The notes beneath the pieces were generated by a model. The model saw only the letters and a program-made list of their open reading frames with translations, had not been told where the DNA came from and did no database searches. A stretch of 19,719 nucleotides of DNA, taken from positions 1 through 19,719 of the forward strand of contig JAICKT010000029.1 of NCBI GenBank assembly GCA_025927795.1, read 5' to 3'. The DNA comes from Parafilimonas sp. GTDB lineage: Bacteria > Bacteroidota > Bacteroidia > Chitinophagales > Chitinophagaceae. Positions 14,943 through 19,719 of this stretch are shown piece by piece; position 1 is the first letter of the stretch, and every line of letters starts with the position of its first letter. The position numbers and the translations under genes were made by a program.

Positions 14943-16538
14943 ATGAAATCTAAAATTTTTACAGTACTTATTTTTTGCATTTTTGCAGGTGATTTATTTT
15001 CACAACCAACTATTGTAAACCAGAAAACAATAGGTGGTAACAGTGGTGATTATTTACGAGATTCCTATCTTACCAATGATGGAGGAATGATTGTTGGCGG
15101 ATATTCTAATTCACGCAAAAGTGACGAAAAAATTCAGCCAACAAGAGGAAAATATGATTATTGGGTTGCTAAATTGAACAGGCATCAACAAATTCAATGG
15201 AGTAAAACAATTGGCGGAAATCTTGAGGATTACTTACAATCCATTCAGCAAACCAGTGATGGCGGTTATATTTTAGGTGGCACATCTTCTTCGGGAATTT
15301 CAGGTGAAAAAACCGACACAAGTAGAGGAGGTGATGATTACTGGATAGTAAAATTAGATAGTTCCGGAACTGTAGAGTGGAATAAAACTATTGGAGGAAG
15401 ATATGCTGATTACTTACAATCCATTCAGCAAACCATTGATGGTGGTTATATTCTTGGTGGATATTCTGGGTCAGGAATTTCTGGCGAAAAAACTCAGGCA
15501 TCAAGAGGAGGTGTCGATTATTGGATAATAAAATTAGATAGTTCCGGAAGTATAATGTGGGATAAAACTATTGGAGGAAATGGTTATGATGCGCTAAATT
15601 CTCTTCAGCAAACCAGTGATGGCGGTTATATTCTTGGTGGAATTTCTAGTTCACCCATTTCTTACGAAAAAACTCAGGCATCAAGAGGACTTGCTGATTA
15701 CTGGATAGTAAAAGTTGACAATACTGGAAATATTCAGTGGGACAAAACAATTGGAGGAAGGTATGACGATTTCTTAAGATCCATTCAGCAAACAAAAGAT
15801 GGCGGTTATGTTTTAGGCGGATCTTCTCAATCAGGTAATTCTGGTGAAAAATCGCAAAGAAGTCGGGGTGTAATTGATTACTGGATAGTAAAAGTTGACA
15901 ATGTTGGAAATATTCAATGGGATAAAACGATTGGAGGAAATAGCACTGATGAGCCACGTTCTCTTCAGCAAACCAGTGATGGTGGTTATATTCTTGGTGG
16001 CACATCTTTTTCGGGAATTTCAGGTGAAAAAACCGACACAAGTAGAGGAAGTGGTGATTATTGGGTAGTGAAACTAAGTAAGAAAGGAGATGTTCAATGG
16101 GATAAAACAATTGGAGGAAATAGTTCTGATGCCTTGTTTAGTATTAAGGAGATTAGTAAAAACCATTATGTTATGGGTGGATATTCTTATTCTGGAATTT
16201 CTTATGATAAAACAGAGAGTTGTAGAGGAGGTGTCGATTATTGGATTGTTTATTTAGATTATCATAACCCTGCTTTAAAAACCGCGAATGTTACAAACAT
16301 AACAGCAAATAACATTCACAATAATTTTTCTGTTTATCCGGTTCCTGCAAAAGATGTTTTGCATGTAATAGCAAACGGTAAAGCCGTTATAACACTAACA
16401 GATTTGTCTGGCAAGATTTTGCTTACAAAAACTATAAATGGCAGTGAAACTATAAATGTTACCGGCTTTGCACCGGGTGTTTATTATTTAAAAAATAATG
16501 CAACAGGAAGCTCCCAAAAAGTAATCGTAATAAAATAG
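14943..16538 (+). CDS. Secreted seven-repeat (probable beta-propeller) T9SS protein
   Basis: A 531-residue protein with a signal peptide (about residues 1-21), seven repeats of exactly 60 residues (28-447), a short Asn/Thr linker, and a type IX secretion C-terminal domain (about 461-531: FSVYPVPAKDVLHV, LTDLSGKIL, GVYYLK, QKVIVIK). Each repeat has the pattern KTIGG-x4-D-x-L, SIQQTSDGGYILGG, SGISGEKT, SRGGxDYWIVKLD, GNIQWD. Seven repeats suit a seven-bladed propeller. The first and last repeats diverge most. The tail predicts outer-membrane transport and cell-surface attachment. Terminator-like hairpins lie on both sides, so it is transcribed alone. Function unknown: binding of a carbohydrate or protein is possible, but no catalytic motif is visible. 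Confidence 0.93.
   Translation: MKSKIFTVLIFCIFAGDLFSQPTIVNQKTIGGNSGDYLRDSYLTNDGGMIVGGYSNSRKSDEKIQPTRGKYDYWVAKLNRHQQIQWSKTIGGNLEDYLQSIQQTSDGGYILGGTSSSGISGEKTDTSRGGDDYWIVKLDSSGTVEWNKTIGGRYADYLQSIQQTIDGGYILGGYSGSGISGEKTQASRGGVDYWIIKLDSSGSIMWDKTIGGNGYDALNSLQQTSDGGYILGGISSSPISYEKTQASRGLADYWIVKVDNTGNIQWDKTIGGRYDDFLRSIQQTKDGGYVLGGSSQSGNSGEKSQRSRGVIDYWIVKVDNVGNIQWDKTIGGNSTDEPRSLQQTSDGGYILGGTSFSGISGEKTDTSRGSGDYWVVKLSKKGDVQWDKTIGGNSSDALFSIKEISKNHYVMGGYSYSGISYDKTESCRGGVDYWIVYLDYHNPALKTANVTNITANNIHNNFSVYPVPAKDVLHVIANGKAVITLTDLSGKILLTKTINGSETINVTGFAPGVYYLKNNATGSSQKVIVIK
15024..16283 (+). repeat. Seven 180-bp in-frame tandem repeats
   Basis: Repeats start at 15024, 15204, 15384, 15564, 15744, 15924 and 16104, each exactly 180 bp without an indel. 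The inner five are the most alike (for example CTTCAGCAAACCAGTGATGG recurs), while the first and last are more divergent, the usual sign of amplification from the middle. They encode the 60-residue repeat units of the protein at 14943-16538. Confidence 0.9.
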
Positions 16539-16561
16539 GTGGTTCAAACAAATAAATTTAA

Positions 16562-16590
16562 AAGAAGCCGGTTAGCAGCCGGCTTTTTTA
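16562..16590. terminator. Terminator between convergent genes, copy of 14834-14862
   Basis: AAGCCGG-TTAGCAG-CCGGCTT then a T tract, 24 nt after the stop codon of the repeat protein. One base (A to G in the loop) distinguishes it from the 14834 copy. The T tract includes the stop codon of the convergent SRPBCC gene (TAA at 16590-16588). On the minus strand the stem is followed by TTTTAAATTTATT, so it may act in both directions. Confidence 0.85.
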
Positions 16591-17091
16591 ATTGAATTGA
16601 ATACCACATTGTTGATTTGGCCACTTTCCATATTTTTTTTCAATCATTTTAAAACGGTATTCAAAAATTTCTTTTAATTGTTTTTGAACGATGAGCGCAT
16701 TTGCAACATCACCAATAAACCAGTATGGAATTTTGTAATGAACAATGTCCGTCATTTCAATTCCGTTTTCTATTTCTTTAAAATGATGCTGATGATTCCA
16801 CAATTTATACGGACCGAATCTTTGCTCATCAATAAAATATTCTTTGTCTTTGATGTGCGTGATCTCAGTCATCCAATACAAAGAAATTCCTAACAACGGT
16901 TTTACATTGTATTCAATAATTTGCCCTGCATACATTTCTTCTTTATATGCTTTGCTGATATTAAGAATTTTAAAACCAAGTTTTTTTGGTGTGATGGCAT
17001 TCAGATTTTCAGGCTTGCTAAAAAAATTCCATGCAGTTTCCAAATCAACCGGAATTTTCTGAATTGCTTTAAGTGAATAAGCCTTGCTCAT
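16588..17091 (-). CDS. SRPBCC-fold ligand-binding family protein
   Basis: A 167-residue soluble protein of the START/Bet v1-like (SRPBCC) superfamily. The N-terminal strand YSLKAIQKIPVDLETAWNFFSKPENLNAITPKKLGFKIL is the usual opening (first strand, then two short helices), and the rest fits the strand pattern with a long C-terminal helix (ANALIVQKQLKEIFEYRFKMIEKKYGKW). The family binds hydrophobic ligands in a cavity and includes coenzyme-Q binding and polyketide-cyclase-like proteins; no catalytic residue can be assigned. It starts 37 bp after the sugar-porter gene on the same strand, so it is probably co-transcribed with it. The stop codon lies inside the T tract of the neighbouring terminator. 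Confidence 0.85.
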   Translation of the reverse strand: MSKAYSLKAIQKIPVDLETAWNFFSKPENLNAITPKKLGFKILNISKAYKEEMYAGQIIEYNVKPLLGISLYWMTEITHIKDKEYFIDEQRFGPYKLWNHQHHFKEIENGIEMTDIVHYKIPYWFIGDVANALIVQKQLKEIFEYRFKMIEKKYGKWPNQQCGIQFN

Positions 17092-17128
17092 TAAATATTA
17101 AACATAGAAACGAGGTGAATGTTCAACA

Positions 17129-18436
17129 TTAATGCAGCACAACCTGTTTGTCCATTTCTTCTAAAGCAATACCCTTTGTTTCAGGCATTATTTTCCATGC
17201 AAAGAGAAGTTGCAAGACCATCATGCAACAAAAGAAACCGAAGATAAAACTGCCGCCTATGTTTGCTGCAAAATATGGAAATACCTGCGCAACAATTGCA
17301 GCCCATGTCCAATGTGTAAGACAACCGAACGACATGCCGGCAGCACGAACAGAGTTTGGAAATATTTCTGAAATAAAAACCCAGATAACGGCGCCTTGCC
17401 CAACAGCATGTGCAGCAATAAAAAGAAAAGTATAATAAACAATATAATCATGCGCACCGCTGCTAAACGACCATGACATTAGTGCAAGCGAAATAATATA
17501 ACCAAACGAACCAATAATGATTAAAGTGCGCCTTCCGAATTTATCAATCAGCGACCAGCCAATTACTGTAAAAATTAAATTTACAACACCAATACCAACC
17601 GTGCTGAACAATGCTCCATTACGTGCAATGCCTGCCATTTCAAAAACCTTCGGCGCAAAATAAATAATAGCATTAATTCCGGAAAGCTGATTAAAACTCG
17701 CAATTAAAAACGCAAGCATTAATGGCTTAAAAAACTTTTTGCTGAATACAGATTCTTTTACATGCATGGATGCAGCGTGGATCTCTGCAATAGTTTTGTC
17801 AACGTTATCTTCTGTAATTGATAAAATCCTGCGTGCATGCGCTTCATCATTTTTATACAACAATAACCAGCGCGGAGTTTCAGGCACAGCTAACATAAAC
17901 AGCGAAAAAATCAAAGAAGGAATAGCAACAACACCCAGCATATAACGCCAGTCGTTTGCACCACCAACACCTGCTAACATATAGTTTGAAAAATAGGCAA
18001 CAAGAATTCCGCATACAATACTTAACTGAAAAGATATAACCAATCTTCCGCGAAATTTTGGCGGCGCGATTTCTGAAATATAAACAGGCGCAACAACAGA
18101 TGATGCACCAATGCTAAGTCCGCTTAAAAAACGAAACACCATAAATGTATAAACATCTTGTGCAACCGCCGCGCCGATAGAAGACACAAAAAACAAAACA
18201 CCAATCCACACCAATGTTTTTTTACGACCAATTTTATTAGCAGGAATATTTCCAAATGCAGCGCCAAATGCAGTTCCATACAATGCCATTGCAATGGCAG
18301 TTCCATGTTCCCAATCGGTTAGGCTCCATAATTTTTGTATGGCTTGTTCTGCACCTGAAATAACGGCCACATCAAGCCCGAATAATAAACCACCCAAACC
18401 CACAGCGATCGACCAGAATATTATTTTAGCATTCAT
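17129..18436 (-). CDS. Sugar-porter-family MFS transporter
   Basis: A 435-residue, twelve-helix transporter with the sugar porter signatures: GGLLFGLDVAVISGAEQ in the first helix, NKIGRKKTL in the loop after the second, APVYISEIAPPKFRGRL (about residues 121-137), PETPRWLL in the central loop, QLSGINAIIYFAP in the seventh helix, DKFGRRTL in the second half, WVFISEIFPNSVRAAGMS and PETKGIALEEM at the C-terminus. Both halves have the paired signatures, so the protein looks complete. Members are proton-coupled or facilitative importers of hexoses or pentoses (XylE/GLUT type). The SRPBCC gene follows on the same strand. The sugar is not readable; xylose, glucose or a similar monosaccharide is likely from the family. 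Confidence 0.95.
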   Translation of the reverse strand: MNAKIIFWSIAVGLGGLLFGLDVAVISGAEQAIQKLWSLTDWEHGTAIAMALYGTAFGAAFGNIPANKIGRKKTLVWIGVLFFVSSIGAAVAQDVYTFMVFRFLSGLSIGASSVVAPVYISEIAPPKFRGRLVISFQLSIVCGILVAYFSNYMLAGVGGANDWRYMLGVVAIPSLIFSLFMLAVPETPRWLLLYKNDEAHARRILSITEDNVDKTIAEIHAASMHVKESVFSKKFFKPLMLAFLIASFNQLSGINAIIYFAPKVFEMAGIARNGALFSTVGIGVVNLIFTVIGWSLIDKFGRRTLIIIGSFGYIISLALMSWSFSSGAHDYIVYYTFLFIAAHAVGQGAVIWVFISEIFPNSVRAAGMSFGCLTHWTWAAIVAQVFPYFAANIGGSFIFGFFCCMMVLQLLFAWKIMPETKGIALEEMDKQVVLH

Positions 18437-18486
18437 GATTTTGTTTGTTGATTTAATTGATGGAATTAGCGAAGCAAGTTGTTTAC

Positions 18487-18494
18487 CAAATGTA
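18487..18494 (-). promoter_or_regulatory. -7 promoter element for the sugar-porter gene
   Basis: On the minus strand this reads TACATTTG, a full match to the Bacteroidota -7 consensus TAnnTTTG, about 50 nt before the sugar-porter start codon. No good -33 TTTG is seen 19-21 nt further upstream, so it is a moderate candidate. Confidence 0.4.
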
Positions 18495-18507
18495 ATTTAA
18501 TATCTAA

Positions 18508-18525
18508 CATCTATTTGTATAGATG
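18508..18525 (+). promoter_or_regulatory. Hairpin containing the start codon of the membrane-protein gene
   Basis: CATCTAT-TTGT-ATAGATG is a perfect 7-bp inverted repeat with a 4-nt loop. Its last three bases are the ATG of the gene at 18523, so a folded mRNA would hide the start codon at the base of the stem. The stem is A/U-rich and weak, so it may instead be a protein-binding site or chance. Confidence 0.35.
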
Positions 18526-18948
18526 AAATTAAAAAATGCAAAAGAGCTGACAAACAAATTCCTTTCGCAAAAAGATAATAATATTCTTGAGCAGGCGCGG
18601 GTTTTCTTGTTTTTGTGTGCAATGCTTCAAACAGCTTCCATATTTTTTAATACAGACAAAACAAATATTATAAATGAAATCAGTTTAATTTTTTCGATAA
18701 CTGCGGCAGTAACTTTTATTGTACTTGCATTTATCATTAGAAAAAATCCCCGGAAAATAATTTTAACCGGAATCATTTTATACTCTGCACTTTTACTTGT
18801 AAATGGCTATGCAGATCATATAACAATTTTTCAGGGTATTCTTGCAAAAATCATAATTTATGTTGGGTTGATACAAGCCCATAAGGATAAATTCAGAAAA
18901 ACAGTAATAGCTTATTCAAGATTACTACTCACCCAATTTTCAGCTTAA
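18523..18948 (+). CDS. Hypothetical small membrane protein
   Basis: A 141-residue protein with four hydrophobic segments (approximately residues 27-42, 52-72, 79-95 and 104-118 by eye), a charged N-terminus rich in Lys and Asn, and a positively charged C-terminus (AHKDKFRKTVIAYSR). No domain is recognised. It is transcribed away from the sugar porter and towards recX, as a single gene. The ATG at 18523 is within a hairpin; the next Met (residue 34) would remove the first helix, so I keep the longer form. The codon use matches the neighbours and no other frame is plausible. Function unknown. Confidence 0.65.
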   Translation: MKLKNAKELTNKFLSQKDNNILEQARVFLFLCAMLQTASIFFNTDKTNIINEISLIFSITAAVTFIVLAFIIRKNPRKIILTGIILYSALLLVNGYADHITIFQGILAKIIIYVGLIQAHKDKFRKTVIAYSRLLLTQFSA

Positions 18949-19000
18949 TCGATATGCATAATTTTTCTGAATTTCTGCATAATTTGTAGCAACTGAAAAA

Positions 19001-19459
19001 CTACAAAGCTTTTAGATAATCACTGATTAGTTTTATCTCGAAGCCTTTTTGTTGAAGGTAATCTCTGATCTTTTTCTTTTTGATGAAGATGTTTTTCTCG
19101 CCCTTTAATGTTTTTAGTTTTTTATCAGCAGCATTAAAAAATGTTTTGTTGTAATCTGTATTTGATATTGCAATTAATGCTTTGCGAATACAGTATTCAC
19201 TTACTTTCTTTTGTTTTAAAGCATATTTTATTTTTTCTTTTCCCCATTGTTTTGTTCTGAAATGTCCGCCGGCATAAGCAATCGCAAAACGTTCTTCATT
19301 CAAAAAATCTTCTTCAATTAATTGCGTAAGCAATTGTTCAACTTCATTTTTATTCAGTTTGAATGAATACAATTTATGGCGTACTTCACTATGACATCTT
19401 TCCTGGTAAGCGCAATAATGTTTTACTTTTTGTAAAGCAGCAAGCAAAGAATCTTGCAT
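19001..19459 (-). CDS. recX: RecX family regulatory protein
   Basis: A 152-residue protein of three helical RecX-type repeats. Diagnostic segments are CAYQERCHSEVRHKL (about 16-30), LIEEDFLNEERFAIAYAGGHFRTKQWGKEKIKYALKQKKV (about 47-86, including the strongly conserved FLNEERFA and FR.K.WG..KI) and DYLQQKGFEIKLI near the end. RecX binds RecA filaments and limits recombination and the SOS response. The length is normal. Its ATG overlaps the stop codon of metH by one base (TAATG), so the two genes are coupled; recX is thus next to methionine synthase rather than recA here. Confidence 0.92.
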   Translation of the reverse strand: MQDSLLAALQKVKHYCAYQERCHSEVRHKLYSFKLNKNEVEQLLTQLIEEDFLNEERFAIAYAGGHFRTKQWGKEKIKYALKQKKVSEYCIRKALIAISNTDYNKTFFNAADKKLKTLKGEKNIFIKKKKIRDYLQQKGFEIKLISDYLKAL

Positions 19460-19719
19460 TAGTATTCAAGATTAGTGCTTAACCATCTTTCAGCGTCTTC
19501 AATACGCATATTTTTTCGCTTTGCATAATCTTCTAATTGGTCGCGTGTAATTTTTCCCAGGCCAAAATAATGACTTTGCGGATGCGCAAAATACCAGCCG
19601 CAAACAGAAGCCGGAGGATCCATTGCTAAGCTTTCTGTTAGTTCAATTCCGATATTTTCTGTTACGTTCAAAAGATTGAACAGTTTTATTTTTTCTGTAT
19701 GGTCAGGGCAGGCAGGATA
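19459..19719 (-). CDS. metH: Methionine synthase, cobalamin-dependent (C-terminus only)
   Basis: The visible 86 codons are the end of the MetH activation (SAM-binding) domain and run off the right edge with no start in the window. They read YPACPDHTEK, then NIGIELTESLAMDPPASVCGWYF and AHPQSHYFGLGKITRDQ, ending in AERWLSTNLEY. The PACPDHTEK and ELTESLAM stretches are very specific to MetH, whose activation domain uses SAM and a flavodoxin partner to rescue oxidised cobalamin. The gene ends in TAA, which shares one base with the recX start. An ATG at 19671 exists but is internal; the frame is open to the right edge. Confidence 0.95.
   Translation of the reverse strand, partial: YPACPDHTEKIKLFNLLNVTENIGIELTESLAMDPPASVCGWYFAHPQSHYFGLGKITRDQLEDYAKRKNMRIEDAERWLSTNLEY

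Noticed and set aside
15646..16110. Minus-strand open frame of 154 codons
   Set aside because: Antisense to the repeats of the propeller gene; its own repeats only mirror the DNA period.
15024..16283. CRISPR-like array
   Set aside because: The 180-bp repeats are in frame within one coding sequence and have no spacer pattern.
1..19719. tRNA, rRNA or CRISPR loci
   Set aside because: No cloverleaf-like sequence, rRNA segment or short repeat-spacer series was seen on reading through; a covariance-model scan was not possible.

Overview
The window looks like the chromosome of a Bacteroidota member, most likely close to Chitinophagaceae. Supporting signs are low GC, A-rich leaders instead of Shine-Dalgarno sites, a match to the Bacteroidota promoter pattern (TTTG, 21 nt, TAnnTTTG) at 13350-13382, a type IX secretion C-terminal domain on the protein at 14943-16538, and lipoproteins with short Ser/Asn/Asp-rich tails. 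The genus is inferred from family content, not from a marker gene.

Left part (1-7281, minus strand): an apparent sugar-oxidation operon read right to left. It holds an MFS transporter, an exported (Tat-type) sugar-phosphate-isomerase-like TIM barrel, then three tandem GMC-family FAD oxidoreductases, the last cut by the window edge. The GMC proteins share a Cys triad (C-x5-C-x3-C) that could hold an Fe-S cluster. A divergent Gfo/Idh/MocA dehydrogenase (7480-8640) has a perfect 16-bp palindrome in its leader.

Middle (8729-14815): a minus-strand FAD-linked (BBE-type) oxidase lies downstream of an unusual regulator that joins a DUF4242 domain, a degenerate nucleotide-cyclase-like domain and an AraC DNA-binding domain. 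Next comes a 530-bp cassette: a DUF559 (Vsr-like) putative endonuclease bracketed by 31-bp inverted repeats, inserted between the regulator and a second TIM-barrel isomerase. That isomerase is followed by a lipoprotein cytochrome c, then by a second operon with a paralogous cytochrome c, a DUF1080 (3-keto-glycoside hydrolase family) lipoprotein, and a small membrane protein interrupted by a one-base shift in a run of nine A.

Right part (14943-19719): a secreted protein of seven exact 60-residue repeats (probable seven-bladed propeller) with a T9SS tail, bracketed by two nearly identical terminators. Then follow an SRPBCC protein, a sugar-porter MFS transporter, an unknown small membrane protein, recX, and the 3' end of metH.

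Taken together, GMC dehydrogenases, cytochromes c, DUF1080, TIM-barrel isomerases, a Gfo/Idh/MocA enzyme and sugar transporters fit a pathway in which glycosides are oxidised to 3-keto sugars, cleaved, then isomerised or reduced. This is inferred from family content; no substrate can be read from the sequence. The most unusual items are the DUF559 inverted-repeat cassette, the three-domain regulator, the A9-interrupted small gene, and the apparent replacement of the active-site Asn in the middle GMC enzyme.
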